Shown here: piece after piece, positions 8,942-17,956 of the stretch
How positions within the stretch are numbered: position 1 is the first letter of the stretch
Layout of the letters: each line of letters begins with the position of its first letter
Assembly (NCBI RefSeq): GCF_027922265.1
Contig: NZ_BSFI01000006.1
Coordinates: forward strand, 124,001-188,000
Source: Hansschlegelia plantiphila
Lineage (GTDB): Bacteria > Pseudomonadota > Alphaproteobacteria > Rhizobiales > Methylopilaceae
Length of the DNA stretch: 64,000 nucleotides
Direction of reading: 5' to 3'
Notes under the pieces: generated by a model
The model's input: only the letters and a program-made list of their open reading frames with translations
Database searches by the model: none
Told to the model about the DNA's origin: nothing
Program-made: the position numbers and the translations under genes

Positions 8942-9367
8942 ATGACGGCGAAGACCACCCTCACCGTCTGCAGCACATGCCGCCCGGACGGCGCGGCCGA
9001 CGCCGAGCCTCGCCCCGGCGCGCTGCTCGGACAGGCGGTCGCCCGCGCGCTCGATGGATCGGACGCCGGGCTAAGGATCGAGGCGCGCGCCATCGCGTGC
9101 CTCTCAGCATGCTCGCGCGCCTGTTCGGCCTCGGTCGCCGCGCCCGGCAAGTTCGCCTATGTCATCGGCGGGCTGGAGCCGGCCGACGCCGAGGCGCTGA
9201 TCGCCTTCGCGACGGCGCATGCCGAAAGCGCCGACGGCGTGCCGCCGTGGCGCGCCCGACCGGAGAAGATCCGCAAGAGTACGGTGTCGCGCACCCCGCC
9301 TCCCGGCGTCGCGCACCCGCTGGTCGCGGAGATCGCGGGCGAGGACGCCCTCACCCCCCGTCGATGA
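8942..9367 (+). CDS. DUF1636-family putative metal-binding protein
   Basis: A 141-residue small protein starting TTLTVCSTCRP, with a second cysteine cluster CLSACSRACSASVAAPGKF near residues 51-69. This spacing is typical of DUF1636, a thioredoxin-fold ferredoxin-like family often found in cobalamin gene clusters. The cysteines suggest metal or Fe-S binding; no reaction is established. It sits divergently from cobD and its 3' end overlaps the end of cobB by 17 bp. A role linked to cobalt handling or to CobW/CobN is inference from context only. Confidence 0.8.
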   Translation: MTAKTTLTVCSTCRPDGAADAEPRPGALLGQAVARALDGSDAGLRIEARAIACLSACSRACSASVAAPGKFAYVIGGLEPADAEALIAFATAHAESADGVPPWRARPEKIRKSTVSRTPPPGVAHPLVAEIAGEDALTPRR

Positions 9368-10652
9368 CGTGCAGGAACGAGCCGCAGATCCGGCCCGAGG
9401 TCAGCCCGGCCCCGGCGCCGTCGCCCAGACGAAACAGCGGCTCGCCCTCCTCGTGGAGGATCGTGGCGTAGTGGAATTCATGGGCGCGGTAGGCCGCGCC
9501 GGCGGGGCCGAGCGCGCCATCGCTTGCGAGCGCGGCGCTCCGGTAGCCGAGATGCAGCCTGCGCGCGGCGAACGATGTCCCGACCTTGAGCAGACCGAGC
9601 ATCTCGTGGAACGCGCCGTCGGCGTCGACGATCCCCTCCCCCAGCGTCATGTACCCGCCGCACTCGCCATAGATCGCGGCGCCGCGGTTCGCGGCGGCGC
9701 GCACGCCTGAGCGGAACGTCCCGGCGGACGCCAGCCGCCCGCCGTGAAGCTCGGGATAGCCGCCGGGCAGGAAGATCGCGTCGGCCGCCGTGGCGGGCGC
9801 CTCGTCTGCGAGCGGAGAGAAGAAGCTCAGCTCCGCCCCGGCCTCGCGCCAGCCGGCGAGCAGATGCGGATAGGAGAAGCGAAACGCGGCGTCGGCGGCG
9901 ACCGCGATCGTCTGGCCGAGCGGCCGCAGGGGCGGCGATGCGAGCCGCGCGCCGGGCCTCGGAGCGGTCCGCGCGATCGCCCGCAACGCGTCGAGATCGA
10001 CATGGGCGGCGACGAGCCGCGCCGCCGAGGCCAACAGGGCGTCGAGCTCAGGCAGCTCCTCGGCCTGCACGAGACCGAGATGCCGCGACGGCGTGCGCAG
10101 CTCCGTCGTCCGGGGCAGCGCGCCGATGACGGGAACGCCCGCCGCGTCGCAGCCCGCGCGCAGCAGGGCCTCGTGGCGCGGGCTCGCGACGCGGTTGAGG
10201 ATGACGCCCGCCACCTCGACGTCGTCGCGGAAGTCTGCGAAGCCGCGCGCGATCGCGCCGGCGGACTGGGCCATGCCGGAGGCGTCGAGCACCAGAACGA
10301 CCGGCGCGCCGAGCATGGCTGCGACGTCTGCCGTCCCGCCATGGCCTTCGATTCCACGCTCCGCCGCATGATCGAAAAGGCCCATCACCCCCTCGACCAC
10401 CAGAATCTCCGCGCCCCTGCCCGCCTCATGCGCAAGCGCGAGGGCCCGGTCGCGGCGCATCGCCCAGCCGTCGAGGTTGAGGCAGGCGCGGCCGCTCGCA
10501 GCCTCGTGGAAGCGAGGGTCGATATAGTCCGGGCCGATCTTGGCGGAGGCGACGGCGACCCCTGCGTCGCGGAAGGCCCGCAGCAGCCCCAGCGTGACGA
10601 TGGTCTTGCCGGAGCCGCTCGACGGCGCGGCGACCACGACGGCGCGCGCCAT
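9351..10652 (-). CDS. cobB: CobB, hydrogenobyrinic acid a,c-diamide synthase
   Basis: A 433-residue CobB/CbiA glutamine-dependent amidotransferase that amidates side chains a and c before cobalt insertion. The N-terminal ATPase domain shows APSSGSGKTIVTLGLLRAF, KIGPDYIDPRFHEAASG and VEGVMGLFDH. The C-terminal glutaminase has IFLPGGYPELHGGRL, the nucleophile Cys in IYGECGGYMTLGEGI and a triad-region His in AHEFHYATI. It lies 2 bp downstream of cobA on the minus strand. Its end overlaps the convergent DUF1636 gene. Confidence 0.97.
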   Translation of the reverse strand: MARAVVVAAPSSGSGKTIVTLGLLRAFRDAGVAVASAKIGPDYIDPRFHEAASGRACLNLDGWAMRRDRALALAHEAGRGAEILVVEGVMGLFDHAAERGIEGHGGTADVAAMLGAPVVLVLDASGMAQSAGAIARGFADFRDDVEVAGVILNRVASPRHEALLRAGCDAAGVPVIGALPRTTELRTPSRHLGLVQAEELPELDALLASAARLVAAHVDLDALRAIARTAPRPGARLASPPLRPLGQTIAVAADAAFRFSYPHLLAGWREAGAELSFFSPLADEAPATAADAIFLPGGYPELHGGRLASAGTFRSGVRAAANRGAAIYGECGGYMTLGEGIVDADGAFHEMLGLLKVGTSFAARRLHLGYRSAALASDGALGPAGAAYRAHEFHYATILHEEGEPLFRLGDGAGAGLTSGRICGSFLHVIDGG

Positions 10653-10654
10653 GG

Positions 10655-11497
10655 TCAGGCTTCTACGAGCGCTGGCGCGATCGGCGCGAGCACCGGCGCG
10701 AGATCGACCACGCGGCCGATCACGATCAGCGCGGGCGCCTCCGCGCCCGGCGCGTCGCCCGCCGCGAGGCGCTCGAGCGTGGTGCGCAGGACCGTCTGGC
10801 GCGGCGTGGTGGCGTGGCTGACGACGGCGACCGATTCGTCGGGCGCGCGGCCGGCGGCGAGCAGGCTCGCGCCGATCTCGCGCATCAGCCGGACGCCCAT
10901 GTAGATCACAAGCACCGGCGAGCCGGCCGCGAGCGCCGCCCAGTTCAGCTTCTGGGAAAGGCCGCCCGAGGCGTCGTGCGCGGTCACGAAGGTGACGGAC
11001 TGGTTCACGTCACGATGCGTCACGGGGATGCCCGCCGCGGCGAGGCCGCCGATTCCGGCGGTCACTCCCGGCGCGACGCGGAACGGCGTTCCCGCCGCCA
11101 CGAGCCCCTGCGCCTCCTCGGCGCCGCGGCCGAAGACGTAGGGGTCGCCGCCCTTCAGACGCAAAACGCGCTTGCCTTTGCGGGCCGCCGAAACCAGCAG
11201 CGCGGTGATGTCGGACTGTTTCGGGGACGGGCAGCCGGCGCGCTTGCCGACGAACACGAATTCGGCTCCGCCGCCCGCGAGCCTCAAAACGTCCTCATTC
11301 ACCAGCGCATCGAAGAAGATAATATCGGCCTGAGCGAGGGCCCAGGCCGCCTGCAACGTGAGAAGGCCAAGATCGCCCGGCCCTGCGCCGACGAGCCACA
11401 CGCAGCCAGCCGGAAACGGCGGCATCGCGTGGGCGAGCGCCGCAGGAAGGACGACGGGAGAACGCGGGAGGGCGCCATGAGGCAGAGCGGGCGACAT
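10655..11497 (-). CDS. cobA: CobA, uroporphyrinogen-III C-methyltransferase
   Basis: A stand-alone SUMT of about 280 residues with no siroheme-synthase CysG N-terminal domain. It methylates uroporphyrinogen III at C2 and C7 to precorrin-2, the entry step of the corrin branch. Motifs are the SAM-binding VWLVGAGPGDLGLLTL, GKRAGCPSPKQSDI, RLKGGDPYVFGRGAEEA, APGVTAGIGG and IPVTHRDVNQSVTFVTAH. The start is placed at ATG 11497; ATG 11509 is equally possible. It heads the cobA-cobB minus-strand unit and is divergent from cobK. Confidence 0.95.
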   Translation of the reverse strand: MSPALPHGALPRSPVVLPAALAHAMPPFPAGCVWLVGAGPGDLGLLTLQAAWALAQADIIFFDALVNEDVLRLAGGGAEFVFVGKRAGCPSPKQSDITALLVSAARKGKRVLRLKGGDPYVFGRGAEEAQGLVAAGTPFRVAPGVTAGIGGLAAAGIPVTHRDVNQSVTFVTAHDASGGLSQKLNWAALAAGSPVLVIYMGVRLMREIGASLLAAGRAPDESVAVVSHATTPRQTVLRTTLERLAAGDAPGAEAPALIVIGRVVDLAPVLAPIAPALVEA

Positions 11498-11583
11498 GCG
11501 GCGGACCATGCCTATTCGGCCCCGTCCGCACAATGCGCGAGCGTGCGGCGGACCGGACAAAACGCCGGATACGGGAGGGCGTA

Positions 11584-12369
11584 TTGACCGCAGCGGCGGC
11601 GGCGCCCTCCGCTGGACCACGCATCCTCGTGCTGGGGGGCTCGACGGAGGGTTTCGCGGCCGCCGAAGCGCTCGCCAACCTCGGCTATGACGTCGTCTCC
11701 TCCTTCGCTGGTCGCACCAGACGTCGCCGCCACGCGGCGGGCGCCGAGCGCATCGGCGGATTCGGCGGGGTCGACGGGCTCGCCGCCTACCTTGCGGTCG
11801 AGGACGTCGCGCTGGTGGTCGACGCCCTGCATCCCTTCGCCGCGACTATGAAAGCGAACGCCGCGGCCGCCTGCGCCGAGGTCGGCGCGCCTCTGATCCA
11901 CATCGATCGCCCGCAATGGGCCCAGGACCCGCGCGACGACTGGCGCCTCGCGCCGGACGTCGCGACCGCGGCGGCCATGACGCCCGCGACCGGCGGTGTG
12001 TGCTTTCTGACGATCGGCCGCCAGCAGATCGACTGCTTCGAGAAGCGCACCGACCTCGACCTGCTGATCCGCGTCATCGACCCGCCGGAGCGGCCGTTCC
12101 GTCATCCCCGCGCGAGCTTCCTCTGCGCCCGCGGACCCTTCAGGCTGGATGCGGAGCGCGCGCTGTTCGAGGAGCGCGGGATCACATGCCTCGTCACCAA
12201 GAACAGCGGATCGGCGGCGGCCGAGGCGAAGCTGATGGTCGCGCGCGAACTCGGCCTACCCGTGGTGATCGTGGACCGGCCGCCTCCCCCTGGCGGCCAG
12301 GCGTTCGCGAGCGTCGAGGAGGCGGTCGCAGCCGCCGCCGCGCTGCTCGGCGACGAAACGGCGTGGTAA
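11584..12369 (+). CDS. cobK: CobK, precorrin-6A reductase
   Basis: An NADPH-dependent CobK/CbiJ reductase of 261 residues. The N-terminal dinucleotide segment ILVLGGSTEGFAAAEAL is followed by VVDALHPFAATMKANAA, FLTIGRQQIDCF and TKNSGSAAAEAKLMVAREL, all characteristic of the family. A TTG start at 11584 is chosen because a GGGAGG ribosome site sits 5 nt upstream and the first strand of the fold then falls near the N-terminus. An in-frame ATG at 11533 is the alternative. It leads a rightward cobK-cobL-cobM unit. Confidence 0.94.
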   Translation: MTAAAAAPSAGPRILVLGGSTEGFAAAEALANLGYDVVSSFAGRTRRRRHAAGAERIGGFGGVDGLAAYLAVEDVALVVDALHPFAATMKANAAAACAEVGAPLIHIDRPQWAQDPRDDWRLAPDVATAAAMTPATGGVCFLTIGRQQIDCFEKRTDLDLLIRVIDPPERPFRHPRASFLCARGPFRLDAERALFEERGITCLVTKNSGSAAAEAKLMVARELGLPVVIVDRPPPPGGQAFASVEEAVAAAAALLGDETAW

Positions 12370-12406
12370 GGTCGCCGACCGATCGACCGCGCAGAAGCTG
12401 AACGCC

Positions 12407-13660
12407 ATGCCGTCCGCCGCCGCCTCGCTTTCAGCCCCGCGCGCTTTGCGGTGGCTCACGGTCGTCGGAATCGGCGAGGACGGCGCCGGCTCGCTGTCGG
12501 ACGACGCGCGCGCCGCGTTGGCCGGGGCCGAGGCGCTGGTCGGCGGCGTGCGGCATCTGGCGCTCATTCCGGAAGACGCGACGCCGCATGCGACGCGCCA
12601 TGCATGGCCTTCGCCGATGCTGCCTTTCGTCGACGTGATCGCCGGCTGGCGGGGCCGGCGCGTCGTCGTGCTTGCGAGCGGCGACCCGTTGCTGCACGGC
12701 GTCGCCGCGAACTTTCTCGGCAGGATCGATCCGGCCGAGATGGTCGTGCTGCCGGCCGTCTCCGCCTTCCAGCTCGCCTGCGCCGCCATGCTGTGGCCGG
12801 CCGCCGAGGCGCGGCTCGTCACCGCCTGCGGCCGGCCGGTCGAAACGCTCGCGCTCGAACTGTTCGACGGCGCGCGGATCGTGCTGTTCTCCGCCGACGG
12901 CGGCACACCGGGCGCGGCGGCGCGACTGCTCGTCGAGCGCGGTTTCGGCGGCAGCCGGCTCACCGTTCTGGAGCGCCTCGGCTCGCCTCGGTCCCACGCC
13001 GTCACCCTGACCGCGCGCGATGTCGGCGAGCGCCGGTTCGACGCGCTGAACACGGTCGCGATCGAGGCGGTCGCCGGCCCCGACGCCTCCGTATTGTCGC
13101 GCACGCCCGGACTGCCGGACGACGCCTTCGTCCATGACGGCCAGATCACCCGCCGCGAAATCCGCGCGGTGACGCTCGCAAAGCTCAGCCCGACGCCGGG
13201 CGCGCTTCTGTGGGACATCGGGGCGGGATCGGGATCGATCGGGATCGAATGGATGCGCGCCGGCGGCCGCGCGATCGCGCTCGAGCCGCGGCCGGACCGG
13301 GCGGAACGTATCCGTCAGAACGCACGCCGGCTCGGCGCCCCCGGCCTCGACCTTCGCGAAGCGCGGGCTCCGGAAGGACTCGCGGGCCTGCCGGCGCCCG
13401 ACGCCGTCTTCATCGGCGGCGGCGCTTCGATCGCGGGCGTCATCGAGACCTGCTGGGCGGCCCTCAAGCCCGGCGGCCGGCTCGTCGTCAACGCCGTGAC
13501 GCTCGAGACCGAATCCCGGCTGCTGGCGGCGCGCGGGGAATTCGGCGGAGACCTCACGCGGATCGACGTGGCCTACGCCGACGCCGTCGGCCGCATGACG
13601 GGCTGGCGGACGGCGATGCCAGTCACCCAGTTCGCGGCGACCAAGCCGGGCCGCGCGTGA
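12407..13660 (+). CDS. cobL: CobL, precorrin-6Y C5,15-methyltransferase (decarboxylating)
   Basis: A 417-residue bifunctional protein. The N-terminal CbiE-type methylase (about residues 15-215) begins TVVGIGEDGAGSLSDDA and has VLASGDPLLHGVA. The C-terminal CbiT-type Rossmann methylase (about 240-400) has LLWDIGAGSGSIGIEW, ALEPRPDRAERI and VFIGGGASIAGVI. Together they methylate C5 and C15 and decarboxylate the C12 acetate side chain of the precorrin. The fused form is the usual one of the aerobic pathway. The stop overlaps the cobM start as GTGA. Confidence 0.96.
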   Translation: MPSAAASLSAPRALRWLTVVGIGEDGAGSLSDDARAALAGAEALVGGVRHLALIPEDATPHATRHAWPSPMLPFVDVIAGWRGRRVVVLASGDPLLHGVAANFLGRIDPAEMVVLPAVSAFQLACAAMLWPAAEARLVTACGRPVETLALELFDGARIVLFSADGGTPGAAARLLVERGFGGSRLTVLERLGSPRSHAVTLTARDVGERRFDALNTVAIEAVAGPDASVLSRTPGLPDDAFVHDGQITRREIRAVTLAKLSPTPGALLWDIGAGSGSIGIEWMRAGGRAIALEPRPDRAERIRQNARRLGAPGLDLREARAPEGLAGLPAPDAVFIGGGASIAGVIETCWAALKPGGRLVVNAVTLETESRLLAARGEFGGDLTRIDVAYADAVGRMTGWRTAMPVTQFAATKPGRA

Positions 13661-14415
13661 CCGTCCATTTCATCGGCGCGGGCCCCGGCGACCCGGACCT
13701 GATCACCGTGCGCGGCCGCGACCTGATCGCGCGCTGCCCGGTGTGCCTCTACGCCGGCTCGCTGGTGCCGGCGGCGGTGGTCGCGTACGCGCCGGAGGGA
13801 GCGAGAGTGATCGACACCGCAGCGATGTCGCTCGACGAGATCATCGCCGAAATCGAGGCGGCGCATGCGCTCGGCCACGACGTCGCGCGGGTGCATTCCG
13901 GCGACCCGTCGCTCTACGGCGCGACCGCCGAGCAGTTTTCGGCGCTCCGCGCGCGTGGCGTTCCATACGAGATAACCCCGGGGGTCCCGGCCTTCGCGGC
14001 CGCCGCCGCGCGGCTTGGGCTCGAGCTCACGGTTCCGGAGATCGCGCAGACCGTGGTGCTGAGCCGGCTTTCGGGCCGGGCGTCGAAGATGCCCGACACC
14101 GAAACGCTGGAGGCCGTCGCCGCGCCGCGCGGCACGCTGGTGCTGCATCTCGCCGCCAGGCAGCTTGCGCGGATCGCATACGAGCTCACGCCGCTCTACG
14201 GCGCGGATTGCCCGGTCGCGCTGGTCGCGCGCGCGACATGGCCGGACGAGGCGATCGTGACGGGCACGCTGGAGGACATCGTGGAGAAGGCCGCGCCGCT
14301 CGGGATCGAGCGGACCGCGCTGATCATCGTCGGCCGCGCGCTGAATGGGATGGGCGCGAGGCCGAGCGCGCTCTATGCGGCCGAACACGACCGGCATTTG
14401 AAGCCGAAGGGTTAG
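13657..14415 (+). CDS. cobM: CobM, precorrin-4 C11-methyltransferase
   Basis: A 252-residue SAM-dependent methylase of the corrin class with VHFIGAGPGDPDLITVRG, CLYAGSLVP, VARVHSGDPSLYGATAEQ, YEITPGVPAFAAAAARLG and LTVPEIAQTVVLSRLSGR. It methylates C11 of precorrin-4. The start is GTG at 13657, four-base overlapped with the cobL stop, so the frame further upstream belongs to cobL and is not part of this protein. It is convergent with cbiD; the 27-bp gap contains GC-rich inverted sequence that could act as a terminator. Confidence 0.95.
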   Translation: MTVHFIGAGPGDPDLITVRGRDLIARCPVCLYAGSLVPAAVVAYAPEGARVIDTAAMSLDEIIAEIEAAHALGHDVARVHSGDPSLYGATAEQFSALRARGVPYEITPGVPAFAAAAARLGLELTVPEIAQTVVLSRLSGRASKMPDTETLEAVAAPRGTLVLHLAARQLARIAYELTPLYGADCPVALVARATWPDEAIVTGTLEDIVEKAAPLGIERTALIIVGRALNGMGARPSALYAAEHDRHLKPKG

Positions 14416-14442
14416 CTCGGAGGGCCGCCTCCCGGCCGAACC

Positions 14443-15540
14443 CTAATTCGCGCGCCCGACGATCGCGCCGTTCCGGTCGACCGCGATGACCTCGATCGCG
14501 ACCTCGGCGCCCCGCAAGGCCTCGATCGCCGCGGCGCGCGCCTTGGCGGCGACCGCGTCGCCGAGGCCGATCGCGCCGCCGAGCCGCAAGGCCTGCAGTC
14601 CCGTCGGAGCCGCCGCGATCTGTGCGACCAGCTCGGCGGTGGCGCCGCGCTCGGCCGCGAGTTCCGCCAGTCCTGAAAGATCCACCTGGCTGCGGCCGGA
14701 ATGCAGGTCCATCGAGCCCGCGGCGAGCTTCGACATCTTGGCGAAGCCGCCGGCGATGGAGAGCTTCGGCACGGGATGGGCGCGCAGGTATTTGAGCAGA
14801 CCGCCGGCGAAGTCGCCCATGTCGATCAGCGCGGTGTCCGGCAGGCCGTAGAGCCGCTTCAACGCGCCTTCGGACGTCGCGCCGACCGCCGCGCCGATGT
14901 GGGCGTAGCCGACCGCCCGGGCGACGTCGACGCCGCGGTGGATCGAGTGGATCCAGGCCGAGCAGGAATAGGGAACCACCACCCCCGTCGTGCCGAGCAC
15001 CGAAAGACCGCCGACGATGCCGAGCCGCGGGTTCCACGTCCGAAGAGCGAGCGCGGCCCCGTCGCGGATCGAGATCTCGATCTCGACGTCGCCGGAAGCC
15101 CCCTCCTCCGCCGCGACCTCGGCGATGGCCGCGCGCATCATGGCGCGGGGCGCGGGGTTGATGGCGGGCTCGCCCGGCGGGATCGGCAGGCCTGGCATGG
15201 TCACCATGCCGACGCCCTCGCCGGCCTTGAACACGACGCCGGAGCCCGGCGGCAACAGCCTGACCCGAGCGACGATCAGCGCGCCATGCGTCACGTCGGG
15301 GTCGTCGCCGGCGTCCTTGACGATCCCGGCCCGCGCGAAGCCGTCGCCGCGCTCCTCGAGCGCCAGAGCGAAGGATGGTCGCTCGCCCTTGGGCAGGACG
15401 ATCTCGACGGGGTCGGGAAAGACGCCGGTCAGCAGGGCCCGGTAGGCCGCCTTCGCGGCCGCGGTCGCGCAGGCGCCGGTCGTCCAGCCGCGGCGCAGCG
15501 GGCGGCCGTCGTCCGGCGGATCTTCGGGTTCGGCGTCCAT
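14443..15540 (-). CDS. cbiD: CbiD, precorrin-5B C1-methyltransferase
   Basis: A 365-residue CbiD-family protein. Signature segments are LRRGWTTGACATAAAKAAY, SCSAWIHSIHRGVDVARA, MGDFAGGLLKYLRAHP and LSIAGGFAKMSKLAAGSMD followed by LHSGRSQVD. In the anaerobic pathway CbiD methylates C1 of cobalt-precorrin-5B; the oxygen-dependent pathway normally uses the unrelated CobF. Here it is the last gene of the cobG-cobH-cobI-cbiG/cobJ unit and no cobF is visible, so it probably performs the C1 methylation on the cobalt-free intermediate. That assignment is inference from gene content. Confidence 0.94.
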   Translation of the reverse strand: MDAEPEDPPDDGRPLRRGWTTGACATAAAKAAYRALLTGVFPDPVEIVLPKGERPSFALALEERGDGFARAGIVKDAGDDPDVTHGALIVARVRLLPPGSGVVFKAGEGVGMVTMPGLPIPPGEPAINPAPRAMMRAAIAEVAAEEGASGDVEIEISIRDGAALALRTWNPRLGIVGGLSVLGTTGVVVPYSCSAWIHSIHRGVDVARAVGYAHIGAAVGATSEGALKRLYGLPDTALIDMGDFAGGLLKYLRAHPVPKLSIAGGFAKMSKLAAGSMDLHSGRSQVDLSGLAELAAERGATAELVAQIAAAPTGLQALRLGGAIGLGDAVAAKARAAAIEALRGAEVAIEVIAVDRNGAIVGRAN

Positions 15541-15551
15541 GCCTGCGGAGA

Positions 15552-17234
15552 TTAGCGCTCTCCGGCCTCCGGCGCTGCGGTTTCATTGAGCGTTTCGTAG
15601 ACGCGCGGCGTGAACATCCAGGTCTTGCCGTCGGCGCGCGCGAAGGTGCGGGTGCGCGACGAGCCGACGACGATCAGCGTGCGCATGTCGACCACCGCCG
15701 GATCGAGCTCGGCGAGCGTGGTGATGGATATGCGCTCGCCGGGCCTTCCGACGTTCCACGCCAGCGCCACAGGTGTCTCGGGCCGACGATGGCGCCTCAG
15801 GATGGCGAGCGCATCCTCCAGCTGCTGGCGGCGGCGCAGCGACGCCGGATTGTAGAGCGCGAGCGCGAAGTCGGCTCCGGCCGCCGCGTCGAGGCGGCTT
15901 GCGATCGTCTCCCACGGCTTCAACTGGTCGGAGAGCGAGATCACCGCGAAATCATGGCCGAGCGGGGCGCCGAGCCGCGCCGCCGCCCCTTGCATCGCCG
16001 ACATCCCCGGCGTGACCTCGACCAGCACGCTCGGCCAGCGCACGGGATCGGCGGCGAGCGCCTCCATCACGGCGGCCGCCATGCCGAAGATGCCGGCGTC
16101 GCCGGAGGAGACCACCGCAACCTCATGACCGAGCGCCGCCAGCGTCAGCGCGGCCTGCGCACGCTCGATCTCGACGCGGTTGTCGGAGCCGTGGCGGCGC
16201 TGGCCGGCCCGCTCCGGCGCCATCGCCAGATAGCCCTCGTAGCCCACGAGGTCGCTGGCGCGGTCGAGCGCGGCGGCGGCTTCCGGGGCCAGCCATCCGG
16301 GCGAGCCCGGTCCGAGGCCGACCACCGTCACGCGCCCCTGCGCGCGGCCGATGCTTCCGGGGTTTACCGGGGCAGGAAAGCGATGGATGCGCAGCCCCGG
16401 CTCGCCATGGACGATCTCGCCCGGAGTGATCCGAGCCTCGACGACGCGCAGCGGAATCCTGCGTGTGGCGAGCGCCTCGGAGAACAGATGATGGATCGGC
16501 GCGCCTTCCGGCGCGGTCGCGGCGGCGAGCGACGCGGACGCAAGGCCGAGCGCCGCGAAGGTCTCGTCCATGCGCGCCAGGGTCGCGGCGTCGGGCCGGT
16601 CGAACTCCGCGACGAACAGCTTTGGATGATAGAGCAGCCCGCCTTCCGGCGGGGCGCCGCTTTCAGCTGAAACCTTCAGCAGCACCTCGCCCGAGGCGTC
16701 GAGCGGCAGGCCGGACGCCTCCAGCCACGGCGCGTCGCCATCGATCCGGGCGGACGCGCCGCCGAGCAGCGCCGCGGTGACGGACTTTGCGTCGTTCGGG
16801 TTCGCGAGCGCGAAGCCCGCGGGCGGCGCCTCGAGGATCAGCCCGAAACGGCGGGCCCCCGCCCCGGTGATGGCGGCGGTCGCGCCGAGCGCCTCGGCGA
16901 TCGAACGCGCCATCGCGTCGGCGCCGGTCAGGCCGCCGAGCAGCGGCAAGACGGTCGCCCCGTCGTCGCTCAACGCGAGGACCGGCGGCTCTGCGCGCTT
17001 GTCGCGCAGCAGCGGCGCGACAAGCCGGATCAGGATGCCGGCGGCGCAGACGCCGATGATCGGCCGTCCGGCGCGAAACAGGCCGGCGACCGTCGCGGCG
17101 GAATCCTCGAAGGTCGAATCGACGTCCTCGACGCGTCCCGCGAGTCCCAGCGTCTCGCCGCCGACGATCCCGGCGACGCGGCGCGCGATCCCGGCGCCGG
17201 AGGCGTTGAACGCGAGGATCGCCGGCCGGCTCAC
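15552..17234 (-). CDS. cobJ: CbiG-like domain fused to CobJ precorrin-3B C17-methyltransferase
   Basis: A 560-residue fusion. Residues about 1-295 are CbiG-like: GRPIIGVCAAGILIRLVAPL, LSDDGATVLPLLGGLTGADA and a C-terminal CobE/CbiG part with LASASLAAATAPEGAPIHH. Residues about 300-555 are CobJ: RVTVVGLGPGSPGWLAPEA, VSSGDAGIFGMAAAV, VEVTPGMSAMQGAAARLGAP and FALALYNPASLRRRQQL. CobJ methylates C17 and drives ring contraction; CbiG opens the lactone in the anaerobic route. The GTG start at 17234 overlaps the cobI stop, so frame further upstream is cobI in another phase. It is translationally coupled within the cobG-cbiD unit. Confidence 0.94.
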   Translation of the reverse strand: MSRPAILAFNASGAGIARRVAGIVGGETLGLAGRVEDVDSTFEDSAATVAGLFRAGRPIIGVCAAGILIRLVAPLLRDKRAEPPVLALSDDGATVLPLLGGLTGADAMARSIAEALGATAAITGAGARRFGLILEAPPAGFALANPNDAKSVTAALLGGASARIDGDAPWLEASGLPLDASGEVLLKVSAESGAPPEGGLLYHPKLFVAEFDRPDAATLARMDETFAALGLASASLAAATAPEGAPIHHLFSEALATRRIPLRVVEARITPGEIVHGEPGLRIHRFPAPVNPGSIGRAQGRVTVVGLGPGSPGWLAPEAAAALDRASDLVGYEGYLAMAPERAGQRRHGSDNRVEIERAQAALTLAALGHEVAVVSSGDAGIFGMAAAVMEALAADPVRWPSVLVEVTPGMSAMQGAAARLGAPLGHDFAVISLSDQLKPWETIASRLDAAAGADFALALYNPASLRRRQQLEDALAILRRHRRPETPVALAWNVGRPGERISITTLAELDPAVVDMRTLIVVGSSRTRTFARADGKTWMFTPRVYETLNETAAPEAGER

Positions 17235-17956
17235 GGGATTTCCCGGCTCGGCACGACGACGATCGAGAAGTAAGGCACCGAGGACACCTCGACGTCCGCC
17301 GCGCGCAGCGTGCGCTCGGCCTTCTGGCTGGCGCGCTCGACATAATAGGCCCGGTCGAGCACGCCGGCCTCGTCGAGCGCGGCGCGGACCTTGGCGAAGG
17401 TCCGCCCGAGCTTCATGACGACGGCGGCGTCGGCGTTCTTCAACCGCCGGACGAGTTCTTCGGACGGCAGCGTGCCGGGGATGACGGTCACGGTCTCGCG
17501 CCGCATGCATAAGGGGCGGTCGAGCGCGACAGGCCCCGCCATCACCGACGAGACGCCCGGCGTCACGGTGGTGTCGTAGCGGTCCTTCAGCCGGGCGTGC
17601 CAGTAGATGAACGAGCCGTAGAAGAAGGGGTCGCCCTCGCACAGCACGCAGACGTTGCGTCCGGCGTCGAGCTGGACGGCGATCTCTTCGGCGCTGCGGT
17701 CGTAGAAATCGCTCATCACGCGGGGGTAGGACGGCAGGTCCGCCTCGGGGCTCGCGGTGATCGGGTAGACCAGCGGCAGCAGCACCTGGTCGGCGCGCAG
17801 ATGCGGCCGGGCGGCGGAGAGCGCGACGCCGTCGCCGGGCTTCGCCGCGGGATAGGCGATGACGTCGGCCTCCTGGATCAGCCGCAGCGCCTTCAGGGTG
17901 AGCAGCTCCGGGTCGCCCGGACCGACGCCGACGCCGGAGAACTTGCCGGGCGTCAT
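17231..17956 (-). CDS. cobI: CobI, precorrin-2 C20-methyltransferase
   Basis: A 241-residue methylase with FSGVGVGPGDPELLTLKALR, DVIAYPAAKPGDGVALS, VLCEGDPFFYGSFIYWHARL, TVTPGVSSVMAGPVALDRPL and VVMKLGRTFAKVRAALDEAG, diagnostic of CobI/CbiL. It converts precorrin-2 to precorrin-3A. Its ATG overlaps the cobH stop and its stop overlaps the cobJ fusion start, so cobH-cobI-cobJ are translated as a coupled series. Confidence 0.96.
   Translation of the reverse strand: MTPGKFSGVGVGPGDPELLTLKALRLIQEADVIAYPAAKPGDGVALSAARPHLRADQVLLPLVYPITASPEADLPSYPRVMSDFYDRSAEEIAVQLDAGRNVCVLCEGDPFFYGSFIYWHARLKDRYDTTVTPGVSSVMAGPVALDRPLCMRRETVTVIPGTLPSEELVRRLKNADAAVVMKLGRTFAKVRAALDEAGVLDRAYYVERASQKAERTLRAADVEVSSVPYFSIVVVPSREIP

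Noticed and set aside
8839-9150. N-terminal extension of cobD to an ATG at 9150
   Set aside because: The added stretch is low-complexity and lies opposite the well-supported DUF1636 gene; family length is reached from about 8838.
13210-13656. Upstream extension of the cobM frame
   Set aside because: It is the second half of cobL in another phase; the cobM methylase fold begins at GTG 13657.
15552-17642. A 696-codon reading of the cobJ frame
   Set aside because: The first 136 codons are cobI read in another phase; the GTG at 17234 overlapping the cobI stop is the natural start.
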